DNA of 64,000 nt from Chryseobacterium jejuense (GTDB taxonomy: Bacteria; Bacteroidota; Bacteroidia; Flavobacteriales; Weeksellaceae). The notes under the pieces are model-generated. The model made no database searches, was not told the DNA's origin, and saw only the letters and a program-made list of their open reading frames with translations. The stretch spans positions 1 to 64,000 of the forward strand of contig NZ_JAGIPR010000014.1 of assembly GCF_017877355.1 (NCBI RefSeq). The letters run 5' to 3'. How positions within the stretch are numbered: the stretch's first letter is position 1; each line of letters starts with the position of its first letter. Below, piece after piece: positions 27,606 through 35,800 of the stretch. The translations under genes were made by a program, and so were the position numbers.

Positions 27606-28769
27606 ATGAATTCCGAAAAAATTGAAATTTTTGATACCACACTACGAGATGGGGAACAGGTTCCTGGTTGTAAACTGAATACAAAACAGAAACTGATTAT
27701 TGCTGAAAAGCTTGATGAGCTGGGCGTTGATATCATAGAAGCAGGATTTCCGATTTCCAGCCCTGGAGATTTTGAATCTGTTGCTGAAATTTCAAAACTC
27801 GTAAGAAATGCAAAGGTATGCGGATTGACAAGGGCTAACAAAAAAGATATTGATACTGCCGCTGAAGCCTTACAATTTGCAAAGAAACCAAGAATTCACA
27901 CCGGAATCGGAACTTCTGATTCACATATCAAATACAAATTCAACTCAACCAGAGAGAATATTATAGAACGCGCTGCAGAAGCCGTAAGATATGCTAAAAA
28001 CTATGTTGAAGATGTAGAATTTTATGCAGAAGATGCCGGAAGAACGGATAATGCTTATCTGGCTCAGGTATGCGAAGCCGTAATTAAAGCTGGTGCTACA
28101 GTTTTGAATATCCCTGATACTACAGGCTACTGTTTACCGGAAGAATATGGACAGAAAATTAAATACCTGAGAGAAAACGTAAAGGGAATTGAAAAAGCAG
28201 TTTTGTCATGCCATTGTCATAACGATCTAGGTTTAGCTACTGCCAATTCTATTTCAGGAGCTATCAACGGAGCACGTCAAATTGAATGTACAATCAACGG
28301 ATTGGGAGAAAGAGCAGGGAATACCGCCTTAGAAGAGGTTGTCATGATTCTGAAGCAACATAAACATTTGAATTTGCATACAGATGTTAATTCCAGAATG
28401 TTAAATGAAATGAGTACTATGGTTTCAGACCTGATGGGAATGGCTGTACAGCCTAATAAGGCCATTGTAGGGGCTAATGCTTTTGCACACAGTTCCGGAA
28501 TTCATCAGGATGGTGTTATCAAAAACAGGGAAACCTATGAAATTATAGATCCGGCTGAAGTAGGAGTAAATGCCTCATCCATCATACTTACAGCCCGAAG
28601 TGGCCGTTCAGCATTGGCTTACCGTTTTAAACATATTGGCCATGATGTCACTAAAGAAGAGTTGGATTATCTGTATCAGGAATTCTTAAAAATAGCAGAC
28701 CTTAAGAAAGAGATAGGCAATGAGGATCTGGCATTGATCATGGAAACATGCAGTAGAAAAATAGTATAA
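27606..28769 (+). CDS. leuA: 2-isopropylmalate synthase, short form
   Basis: Condenses acetyl-CoA with 2-oxoisovalerate, first committed step of leucine synthesis. 387 aa: TIM-barrel HMGL-like domain with FDTTLRDGEQVPG near residues 9-21 (catalytic Arg and metal Asp) and the metal motif HCHNDLGLA. It ends around residue 387, so the C-terminal LeuA allosteric domain of the ~510-aa enzymes, which binds leucine, is missing. Homocitrate synthase is an alternative by length, but leuC, leuD and leuB follow directly, which settles the role. Confidence 0.92.
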   Translation: MNSEKIEIFDTTLRDGEQVPGCKLNTKQKLIIAEKLDELGVDIIEAGFPISSPGDFESVAEISKLVRNAKVCGLTRANKKDIDTAAEALQFAKKPRIHTGIGTSDSHIKYKFNSTRENIIERAAEAVRYAKNYVEDVEFYAEDAGRTDNAYLAQVCEAVIKAGATVLNIPDTTGYCLPEEYGQKIKYLRENVKGIEKAVLSCHCHNDLGLATANSISGAINGARQIECTINGLGERAGNTALEEVVMILKQHKHLNLHTDVNSRMLNEMSTMVSDLMGMAVQPNKAIVGANAFAHSSGIHQDGVIKNRETYEIIDPAEVGVNASSIILTARSGRSALAYRFKHIGHDVTKEELDYLYQEFLKIADLKKEIGNEDLALIMETCSRKIV

Positions 28770-28799
28770 GGGTTTGATTTAATTCAAGATAAAGTAAAA

Positions 28800-30188
28800 A
28801 TGAACAACGATAAAAAGACACTTTTTGATAAAGTTTGGGATGCTCATGTAGTAGATACTGTTCCGGACGGGCCACAGGTCATCTATATTGATAAGCATCT
28901 GATCCATGAAGTAACCAGTCCACAGGCTTTTGCCGAATTAGAATCCAGAAATCTGGAAATATTCAGACCGGAACAAATTGTAGCTACTGCCGATCATAAT
29001 GTTCCAACCCTTCATCAGGAAAAACCAATCCGTGATGAATTATCAAGAAATCAGGTTCAGCAGTTAACTGAAAACTGCCAGAAAAACAATATTGAACTAT
29101 TTGGCTTAGGGCATCAGTATCAGGGGATTGTTCATATTATTGCTCCTGAACTTGGGATTACACAGCCAGGAATGAGCATTGTTTGTGGGGACAGCCATAC
29201 TTCCACGCATGGTGCTTTTGGATCTATCGCGTTTGGAATCGGAACCAGCCAGGTCGCTCAGGTTTTTGCCAGCCAGTGTTTGCTGCTTAACAAACCTAAA
29301 TCGATGAGAATTACCGTGAATGGTAAGCTTAACAAAAATGTTCAGTCTAAAGATGTTATCCTTTATATTATTTCAAAAATAGGAACAGATGGCGGAACAG
29401 GCTATTTCTGTGAATATGCCGGAAATGTTTTTGAAGAAATGTCTATGGAAGGAAGAATGACCGTTTGCAATATGAGTATTGAAATGGGAGCCAGAGGCGG
29501 AATGATTGCTCCGGACGAAACTACTTTTGAATACGTGAAAGGAAGAAAATTCGCGCCAACAGGAGGTGAATGGGATGAAAAAGTAGCCTATTGGAATACC
29601 CTGAAAACTGATGATGAAGCTGTTTTTGATAAAGAATTGTTCTTTGATGCGACCGATATTTATCCGATGATTACTTATGGAACCAATCCGGGAATGGGAA
29701 TTTCAATTCATGAAACAATTCCAGCACCACAAAATGAATCTGAAGCGAAAGCTTTACAATATATGGGATTGGAAGCAGGACAAACTCCATCAAGCATACC
29801 AATCAATTATGTATTTATAGGAAGCTGTACGAATGCAAGAATTGAAGATTTCCGATCTGCAGCTCAGTATATTAAAGGAAAAAGTAAATCTGAAGCTGTA
29901 AAAGCTTTGATTGTTCCAGGCTCTCAGCAGGTTGTAAAACAAATTTATGAAGAAGGACTGGATAAAATCTTTAATGATGCTGGATTCCAGATCCGACAGC
30001 CCGGATGCTCAGCTTGTCTGGCCATGAATGATGATAAAATTCCGGAAGGAGAATATTGTGTTTCCACTTCAAACAGGAATTTCGAAGGAAGACAGGGGCA
30101 GGGCTCAAGAACCATCCTTGCAAGTCCGCTTACTGCAGCCAAAGCAGCAATAGAAGGCAGAATTTCCGCTTTTGAAAGTTTAAATTAA
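28800..30188 (+). CDS. leuC: 3-isopropylmalate dehydratase large subunit
   Basis: 462 aa aconitase-type subunit; with LeuD it isomerises 2- to 3-isopropylmalate. Cluster-binding cysteines are seen in FIGSCTNARIEDF and PGCSACLAMN; HSTSTHGAFGSIAFGIGTS-like HTSTHGAFG is conserved. Second gene of the leu operon, 30 bp after leuA. Confidence 0.97.
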   Translation: MNNDKKTLFDKVWDAHVVDTVPDGPQVIYIDKHLIHEVTSPQAFAELESRNLEIFRPEQIVATADHNVPTLHQEKPIRDELSRNQVQQLTENCQKNNIELFGLGHQYQGIVHIIAPELGITQPGMSIVCGDSHTSTHGAFGSIAFGIGTSQVAQVFASQCLLLNKPKSMRITVNGKLNKNVQSKDVILYIISKIGTDGGTGYFCEYAGNVFEEMSMEGRMTVCNMSIEMGARGGMIAPDETTFEYVKGRKFAPTGGEWDEKVAYWNTLKTDDEAVFDKELFFDATDIYPMITYGTNPGMGISIHETIPAPQNESEAKALQYMGLEAGQTPSSIPINYVFIGSCTNARIEDFRSAAQYIKGKSKSEAVKALIVPGSQQVVKQIYEEGLDKIFNDAGFQIRQPGCSACLAMNDDKIPEGEYCVSTSNRNFEGRQGQGSRTILASPLTAAKAAIEGRISAFESLN

Positions 30189-30197
30189 AAACAAAAC

Positions 30198-30806
30198 ATG
30201 CAAAAATTAGTTATAATAAAATCCAGTGCAGTTCCATTGCCGGCAGAAAATATAGATACAGATCAGATTATTCCGGCAAGATTTTTAAAAAGTATTGACA
30301 GAAAGGGTTTTGGAGAGAATCTGTTCAGAGATTGGAGATATAATATTCATACCAACGAACCTAATCCTGATTTTGTTCTCAACAACTCTAAATTCAGTGG
30401 TGAAATTTTAGTGGCAGGAAATAATTTCGGATGTGGAAGCAGCCGTGAACATGCCGCCTGGGCATTAACAGATTTCGGATTCAAGGTTATTGTTTCAAGC
30501 TATTTTGCCGATATTTTTAAAGGAAATGCTTTAAATAACGGACTTCTTCCAGTAAAAGTTTCTGAAGAATTTTTAAAAGAAATTTTGGAAGGAATCAACG
30601 AAAACCCAAATAATGAAATTGCGATTGATGTAGAATTACAATCCATCAGCTTTAAAGATACCACTGAAACTTTTGAGCTTGATTCTTATAAAAAAATATG
30701 CCTAATGAACGGCTATGACGATATTGATTTTTTAATCAGCAAAAAACAGGCGATTACAGAATTTGAACTAAAAACACAAAAAACAAATGAACAACAATTA
30801 TTTTAA
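30198..30806 (+). CDS. leuD: 3-isopropylmalate dehydratase small subunit
   Basis: 202 aa swivelling subunit of isopropylmalate isomerase. The motif NFGCGSSREHAAWAL (about residues 75-89) is diagnostic. The start lies 9 bp after leuC; the 3' end overlaps leuB by 20 nt, implying translational coupling. Confidence 0.97.
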   Translation: MQKLVIIKSSAVPLPAENIDTDQIIPARFLKSIDRKGFGENLFRDWRYNIHTNEPNPDFVLNNSKFSGEILVAGNNFGCGSSREHAAWALTDFGFKVIVSSYFADIFKGNALNNGLLPVKVSEEFLKEILEGINENPNNEIAIDVELQSISFKDTTETFELDSYKKICLMNGYDDIDFLISKKQAITEFELKTQKTNEQQLF

Positions 30807-31911
30807 AATCGCAGTTCTTCCAGGAGATGGAATCGGACCGGAAATTATCAGTGAAAGCATCAAGATTTTGGATGTGATTGCTGAAGCTTTTCAATACAAA
30901 TTTCAATTCGATTATGGACTGATTGGGGCGGAAGCTATTTTTAAAACTGGAGATCCGTTGCCGGAAGAAACACTAAAGATTTGTAAAGAATCAGATGCTG
31001 TGCTTTTTGGGGCGATAGGAGATCCGGCATTTGACAATAATCCCGAAGCTAAAGTAAGACCTGAGCAAGGTTTGTTGAAACTTCGTAAGGAATTAGGATT
31101 ATTTGCCAATATCCGTCCTTTAAAAACATATGCTTCCCTGATTGAAAAAAGCCCGCTTAAAAGAGAAATTATTGAAGGTGCGGATATCCAGATTTTCAGA
31201 GAACTGGTAAGCGGAATTTATTTTGGAGAAAAATTTACAGATCCCGAAGGAGCTTATGCTTACGATGTATGCCAATACAGCAGAGAAGATATTCTTCCTA
31301 TTGCCCACATGGCATTTCAGGAGGCACAGAAAAGAAATAAAAAACTGACATTAATTGATAAAGCGAATGTATTGGATACTTCCAGATTGTGGAGAAAAAT
31401 CTGCCAGGAAATCGCTTCGGAATATCCGGATGTGCAGCTAGATTATATGTTTGTAGATAATGCAGCCATGCAGTTGATCCTTAATCCGAAACAGTTTGAT
31501 GTTATTTTAACAGAGAATATGTTCGGAGATATTATTTCTGATGAAGCAAGCGTGATCGGAGGGTCTATCGGATTGCTTCCATCAGCCTCAGTAGGAGAGA
31601 AGAATGCATTATTTGAGCCTATCCACGGTTCATATCCACAGGCAAAAGGAAAAGGAATTGCGAATCCTATAGCTTCCATTTTAAGTGTGGCCATGATGCT
31701 GGATCATCTTGGATTACAGCCTGCTGCCAACAAGCTTAGACAATCTGTAGAGCATGCTATTGAAAACAAATATGTGACGATTGATCTTAATACAAAGCAA
31801 TATTATTCTACCAGTGAAGTAGGAAGCTTTATTGCAGATCATATTAAATATTCTGAAAAGTCCTATTATAATTTTGAGAATGTAAAGATCGGAAAATCAA
31901 CCATCGTATAA
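30787..31911 (+). CDS. leuB: 3-isopropylmalate dehydrogenase
   Basis: 374 aa NAD-dependent beta-decarboxylating dehydrogenase, third step of leucine synthesis. Motifs: LPGDGIGPEI at the N-terminus, RPEQGLLKLRK (substrate arginines), and DEASVIGGSIGLLPSAS. Starts inside the end of leuD (20-nt overlap). Last gene of leuACDB, followed by a strong terminator. Confidence 0.97.
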   Translation: MNNNYFKIAVLPGDGIGPEIISESIKILDVIAEAFQYKFQFDYGLIGAEAIFKTGDPLPEETLKICKESDAVLFGAIGDPAFDNNPEAKVRPEQGLLKLRKELGLFANIRPLKTYASLIEKSPLKREIIEGADIQIFRELVSGIYFGEKFTDPEGAYAYDVCQYSREDILPIAHMAFQEAQKRNKKLTLIDKANVLDTSRLWRKICQEIASEYPDVQLDYMFVDNAAMQLILNPKQFDVILTENMFGDIISDEASVIGGSIGLLPSASVGEKNALFEPIHGSYPQAKGKGIANPIASILSVAMMLDHLGLQPAANKLRQSVEHAIENKYVTIDLNTKQYYSTSEVGSFIADHIKYSEKSYYNFENVKIGKSTIV

Positions 31912-31946
31912 TTAGGTTAAAGTTCACTTAGATAGATAGTTAGAAG

Positions 31947-31978
31947 AAAGGTTCTGCCTCGTATGAGACAGAACCTTT
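31947..31978 (+). terminator. Terminator of the leu operon
   Basis: Stem AAAGGTTCTG / CAGAACCTTT, extended by CTC/GAG past one mismatch, GTAT loop, then CAATTTTTATTT. 35 bp after leuB. Confidence 0.8.
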
Positions 31979-32038
31979 CAATTTTTATTTCCTGAAATGT
32001 TTTAATCCTTTTAGAAAAATGGATCTTAACGACTCATT

Positions 32039-32224
32039 CTACTCTTTTGTATTATCCGTTTTTCCTGATTTGTTTTTGGACGCTTTCTGAATGTCTTCTT
32101 TATTAATATCAGGGGGATTAACCTTTTCCGATGACGCAGGAATATTTTGGAAATCCTGATTTTGTCTTTTGGTTTCTGCTGAGTTAGCAGATTCCTTTTT
32201 TTTGTTATTTCCTTTTGAGTCCAT
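32039..32224 (-). CDS. Small disordered hydrophilic protein
   Basis: 61 aa of almost only polar and charged residues (K, N, S, E, D, Q). No known domain; likely disordered. It follows the DUF4230 gene by 14 bp, so it is probably in the same transcript. The coding call rests on this spacing. Confidence 0.45.
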   Translation of the reverse strand: MDSKGNNKKKESANSAETKRQNQDFQNIPASSEKVNPPDINKEDIQKASKNKSGKTDNTKE

Positions 32225-32238
32225 TGCTTGAATTATTT

Positions 32239-32844
32239 TTAGAGTCCAAGAATACCGATCTTTCCGGTCTTATCTTCTATAGTATAATTCAAAGCTTTTG
32301 CCAAAACAAAAATATTATCAAGATTTTCCATTAATTGCTTACGCCCTTCGGTTCTCAACTGGTTTTGATCTATAGATTTTATTGCAGTTTCTTTAGCCTT
32401 TACCGTTACATTTTTAATATCCTTTTCAGAAATTCTATTAAAAAAAGAGTCATCCAGAGATTGAATTTCAACGCTAGGCGTAATTTTGATATCTGCATCA
32501 GGAAGTTCAGTGATGACCAGCTTTTTGTTGATGGAATCTACTTCAATCTTCATTTTATTCAGATCATAAGAAACCTGAGCATTGGTCTTTGTAAAGGTAA
32601 TGATGCTGTTACTTGAAACTTCCTTACCCATGAATTCATAGCCCATTTTGGTTTTCTGCATGGTAGAATTGTTCTGTTCTATCACCACCATCTTATTCAT
32701 TTTAGAAATCTGATTGGTCAGAATATAATAATCTGACTTTTCCGTTTTCTTACCAAGATTCAGACAGGATTTAAGCCCAAAAAACAAAAGTACCATAGCA
32801 CCGGCACCGGCTACAAACGATAAAATTGGTTTATAATTTCTCAA
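32239..32844 (-). CDS. DUF4230-type membrane-anchored protein
   Basis: 201 aa with one N-terminal transmembrane helix (about residues 8-24, ILSFVAGAGAMVLLFFGL) and an extracytoplasmic domain whose length and strand pattern (VVIEQNNSTM.., KLVITELPDADIKITPSVE) fit DUF4230. Function unknown. It starts 2 bp after the thioredoxin-like gene stop, in a four-gene minus-strand operon. Confidence 0.65.
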   Translation of the reverse strand: MRNYKPILSFVAGAGAMVLLFFGLKSCLNLGKKTEKSDYYILTNQISKMNKMVVIEQNNSTMQKTKMGYEFMGKEVSSNSIITFTKTNAQVSYDLNKMKIEVDSINKKLVITELPDADIKITPSVEIQSLDDSFFNRISEKDIKNVTVKAKETAIKSIDQNQLRTEGRKQLMENLDNIFVLAKALNYTIEDKTGKIGILGL

Positions 32845-32846
32845 AT

Positions 32847-33410
32847 CTATTTAAAAATTTCTTTAATTACAGATGAGTTATCCTTTTTCAGAATTTCAAC
32901 TAAATCTCTTTCAATATATCCGCTGGTAGGCATTTCTATGATTCTGCCTAGTTCTTTTCCATATTGTTTCACGATAATGGTAGGAACCTTTTGGATGTTG
33001 TAAAGCGTTTCATCTCCACTAGGAGATTCTTTTTTACGATTAACAGCAATAATCGTCATTTTTCCTTCCGGATAACCTACTTCTTCCAATATCTTTGTTA
33101 ATCTTGGAAAATCTCTGTGACTGTCTTCACACCAGGTTCCTATAAAAACGACAATATCATAGGTCCCTAATTTTTTCTTTTTCAGTTCACTGATCGCTTT
33201 CTGATCCAGAGTATATTCATCATGCTCCTTTACGTACCAATCGGCATAGGGAGCTTTTAAAAACTGTTCTTTCAGCTGATGCCCAAGAAGCATTTTACCG
33301 TCTTTTTCAGTAGTAACTTCACGGTTAACCACTACTTTTTGAGCACTAAGCTGTTGAGTAGCTAAAAATAAACTTGAAGCGGCAACAATATTTGTAATAA
33401 ATTTTTTCAT
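32847..33410 (-). CDS. Exported thioredoxin-fold protein with a CxxS site
   Basis: 187 aa; signal peptide ends QQLSAQ. The thioredoxin-like core is VVFIGTWCEDSHRDFPRL, with C94 and S97 in place of the usual CxxC, then a cis-Pro KVPTIIV strand. One cysteine means it cannot cycle a disulfide like TlpA; it may be a monothiol reductase/isomerase or a binding protein. Periplasmic. Three bp after the MazG-like gene. Confidence 0.75.
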   Translation of the reverse strand: MKKFITNIVAASSLFLATQQLSAQKVVVNREVTTEKDGKMLLGHQLKEQFLKAPYADWYVKEHDEYTLDQKAISELKKKKLGTYDIVVFIGTWCEDSHRDFPRLTKILEEVGYPEGKMTIIAVNRKKESPSGDETLYNIQKVPTIIVKQYGKELGRIIEMPTSGYIERDLVEILKKDNSSVIKEIFK

Positions 33411-33413
33411 ATT

Positions 33414-33881
33414 TTATTTCTCAATAATTGACTTTAGATCAGCAGGAGAGTAGTATTTGTTTTTTAATACTTTATGATCTGCTTTTCTGTAGACATTGAA
33501 CTTTTCACCAGATTTTTCATAAAAAGATTCTACGTCTTTTTCTTTATAGAATTCAACAGTTTCATTAGCCTGGTCTTCGTTATCACATGCTTTCGACATG
33601 TTGGAACGCTGAACTTCGTTGAATAGCTCTACAAATTTGTTGCCAAGTCCGAATTCCAGTACAGCACCACTTAAAACATACTGTAAATCACAAAGAGCAT
33701 CTGCAATTTCTACAATATTATTATCCGCAATCGCTTGCTTCAGTTCATTAAGTTCTTCCTGTAGAAGTTCTACTCTAAGATTACATCTTTCCGGAGAAGG
33801 AATTTGTGGGGTGTCTAGAATAGGGGCTTTGAAAGTAGTATGGAATTCTGCTACTTGGTTCAAACTATCAATTTTATCCAT
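33414..33881 (-). CDS. MazG/HisE-like NTP pyrophosphohydrolase
   Basis: 155 aa all-alpha NTP-PPase. The metal motif ExxE-x11-ExxD is present: E43, E46, E58, D61 in EELNELKQ and EIADALCD. Such proteins hydrolyse non-canonical or surplus NTPs to NMP and PPi. First gene of the operon 33881 to 32039. Exact substrate unknown. Confidence 0.85.
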   Translation of the reverse strand: MDKIDSLNQVAEFHTTFKAPILDTPQIPSPERCNLRVELLQEELNELKQAIADNNIVEIADALCDLQYVLSGAVLEFGLGNKFVELFNEVQRSNMSKACDNEDQANETVEFYKEKDVESFYEKSGEKFNVYRKADHKVLKNKYYSPADLKSIIEK

Positions 33882-33992
33882 GAAATTTTTTATTTATGAC
33901 AAAGATAGAAAACGATTTGTTAATGGTGAAATGTAGGATGAAAAATAAGAATCATTAAATGAATGATTATTGGAAATACTTATTTTTTTAAT

Positions 33993-34102
33993 CACAGATT
34001 TTCCACAGATGTTTGTGTTTAAAAATGTTGGGCCGGTTTATTATTTGCAATATTAATAGTCTGTAAGATATTCTTATGTATAATCATCTGTGTTAATCTG
34101 TG
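33993..34102. repeat. Imperfect inverted repeat with CACAGATT arms
   Basis: Left arm CACAGATTTTCCACAGATG (33993-34011) and right arm CATCTGTGTTAATCTGTG (34085-34102) are near mirror images ~75 bp apart. Such CACAGAT palindromes recur between genes in related genomes. Noncoding; the rest of 33882-34243 holds only the terminator below. Confidence 0.45.
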
Positions 34103-34184
34103 GTTTAAAATTCACATTAATAATTTCTAGCCAAGGCTACAATATTGATATAATTTACGAACCTTTACTTTAAGAGCAATAAAA

Positions 34185-34208
34185 AACCACAGCTATAGAG
34201 CTGTGGTT
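34185..34208 (-). terminator. Terminator after the TNT/immunity pair
   Basis: 10-bp perfect stem (AACCACAGCT / AGCTGTGGTT) followed on the minus strand by TTTTTT, 36 bp beyond the 34244 stop. Confidence 0.8.
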
Positions 34209-34243
34209 GTAGTTTGGGTTTAAAATATGCTGATGATATTCAA

Positions 34244-34663
34244 TCATTCAATTTCCTGATATTCCCAGATTCCGGAGATATTTAATATTTCTAAACTTGG
34301 CTGTTTCTCTCCATAGCTAAATATACAGATATAATTGGTGCTGCAGGATGTACAGTGTGTTCCGAAGTATAAGGTAGGCAGATCATTAACAGTTAATTCT
34401 CCATAATGCTGCATTCTCTGCGAAGTCTCAGTAACCATTTGATTTCTTAATAACTCAGATCTTGATAGTACTTTGTCTTCATTATAGATTTGAAAAATTG
34501 GAAACCCTGATTGGTAGGGAGATATTTCAACTGTGTTTTCATGGCCGCATTCACAGCAGGTAAATTGGGTTACTGCAGCCGGAATGGTTTCATCATTGAT
34601 GAATCTGTCTTTTTGGACCAAAGCTTTTTTACCAATCTTTATCTTTTTCGATATTGAATACAT
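34244..34663 (-). CDS. Zinc-ribbon-like protein, candidate immunity to the TNT lipoprotein
   Basis: 139 aa, no signal peptide, cytoplasmic. Two CxxC pairs, C36/C39 in FTCCECGHEN and C104/C107 in HCTSCSTN, predict a bound zinc. No family recognised. It starts 11 bp after the stop of the TNT-domain lipoprotein gene and shares its terminator, the arrangement expected for a toxin followed by its antidote. TNT toxins act on cytosolic NAD, so a cytosolic antidote would fit. The immunity role is inferred from position only. Confidence 0.55.
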   Translation of the reverse strand: MYSISKKIKIGKKALVQKDRFINDETIPAAVTQFTCCECGHENTVEISPYQSGFPIFQIYNEDKVLSRSELLRNQMVTETSQRMQHYGELTVNDLPTLYFGTHCTSCSTNYICIFSYGEKQPSLEILNISGIWEYQEIE

Positions 34664-34674
34664 CTGAATTTAAT

Positions 34675-35391
34675 TTAGTTCTGAATAACGGTTCCCTCCA
34701 GGTTAGTGTATTTCCCGCTTGGACTTTTCTTAATGGTAATTTTTATATACCCTTCTTCTGCTAATTTATTCCAAGTTTTCGGATATCCGGTATTAATATC
34801 AATAGGAATTTTCCACATGGTCTGTTTTCCGTTTCCGGTTTGGTTAAACCAGGGAATAATATCTGCCGTTTGAGATTTAAAAGGCAATGCATTAAGGACA
34901 TCTATTTGATAATAGAAATCATATTTATTTTCAGGCTGGTTTAATGCTCTTTCGGCGAATGTATACACATACCCATTGATGATTGGGCTGGTAAAGTTTC
35001 CACCTAACGTTGGATTTCCGGTTCCATTATAGCCTCCGACAGCACCGCTATATCTGTCATATTTTTGTCCGGCCTGTATGGCAACATCATCCACAATATT
35101 ATATCCGCCGTTTGCAGGGGGCCATCCACTGTTCAGGTCGTTGGCCTGAAATAGTTTTTCCAATTCCTTCCAGTTTCCCTGTTTGTACAAATCAAATGCC
35201 TGAGCTCTGATTGTTGGGTTTACTTTGTTGCCGGGATCATAGGTTGCCGCAAAATCATTAGCATCTTTGTAAAATACAATTTTAACCGGACTTGGTTGGA
35301 TAACGATTTCTTCTTCTCTGTCATCAGAGCTGCAGGCCATAGAAAAAGAGGCAATGGCCAAAATAAAGAAGTACTTAAATAAATGTTTCAT
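34675..35391 (-). CDS. Surface lipoprotein with TNT-type NAD glycohydrolase domain
   Basis: 238 aa. Lipoprotein signal with Cys20 (SMAC) followed by SSDDREEE, like the acidic lipoprotein export signals that send Bacteroidota lipoproteins to the cell surface. Residues ~85-220 fit the TNT (tuberculosis necrotizing toxin) fold: GWPP at 89-92, DRY with R113, GGNFTSP at 130-136, FAERAL at 145-150, PWF at 180-182 and GNGKQ with Q190. R113 and Q190 sit where TNT has its NAD-cleaving Arg and Gln. Predicted activity: NAD+ hydrolysis. Partner gene downstream may confer immunity. Domain call by motif, not by search. Confidence 0.72.
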   Translation of the reverse strand: MKHLFKYFFILAIASFSMACSSDDREEEIVIQPSPVKIVFYKDANDFAATYDPGNKVNPTIRAQAFDLYKQGNWKELEKLFQANDLNSGWPPANGGYNIVDDVAIQAGQKYDRYSGAVGGYNGTGNPTLGGNFTSPIINGYVYTFAERALNQPENKYDFYYQIDVLNALPFKSQTADIIPWFNQTGNGKQTMWKIPIDINTGYPKTWNKLAEEGYIKITIKKSPSGKYTNLEGTVIQN

Positions 35392-35753
35392 ATAAAAAAT
35401 TTTAATTATGTAAAATTTAAATAGGTATCTTCAGGGATGCAGATCAATGCTAATGCTTGTCTATAGAAAGATTATTTTTTGTGTACCGTTATAAAAATGT
35501 TTGATTTCTACTGTGTGAATTGTTTCTCACATCGAAAAAAGAACCAAAATAATAGAATAATTCATTGTTAGAAAAGCTATTGAAAGCTTCCCCTAAATAC
35601 AAACTGGTAACGGCACAATAAAAGAATATTATTGAGTGATAAAATTAACCAAAAATATAATAATATGTAAAATTATTTTTAACAAATCGTAATTATTGAA
35701 ATTAATTACATGAATATTAGTGTTTTAAGTAATAAAATATCAAACTCAATAAA
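35392..35753. other. AT-rich intergenic stretch without a gene
   Basis: About 360 bp between the TNT lipoprotein start and the metalloprotease terminator. I see no open frame of coding character, no strong hairpin and no repeat. It should contain the promoter for the TNT gene, but no clear -7 box could be chosen. Confidence 0.5.
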
Positions 35754-35779
35754 AAAGACCACTCATATGAGTAGTCTTT
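35754..35779 (-). terminator. Terminator after the 743-aa metalloprotease
   Basis: Stem AAAGAC-ACTCAT paired with ATGAGT-GTCTTT (one internal mismatch), T-run on the minus strand, 21 bp past the stop. Confidence 0.75.
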
Positions 35780-35800
35780 CCAATTTATATCTGAAATGTC

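Noticed and set aside
27606..28769. Homocitrate synthase for the leuA gene
   Set aside because: Length alone would allow it, but leuC, leuD and leuB follow directly in one operon, so 2-isopropylmalate synthase is the better call.
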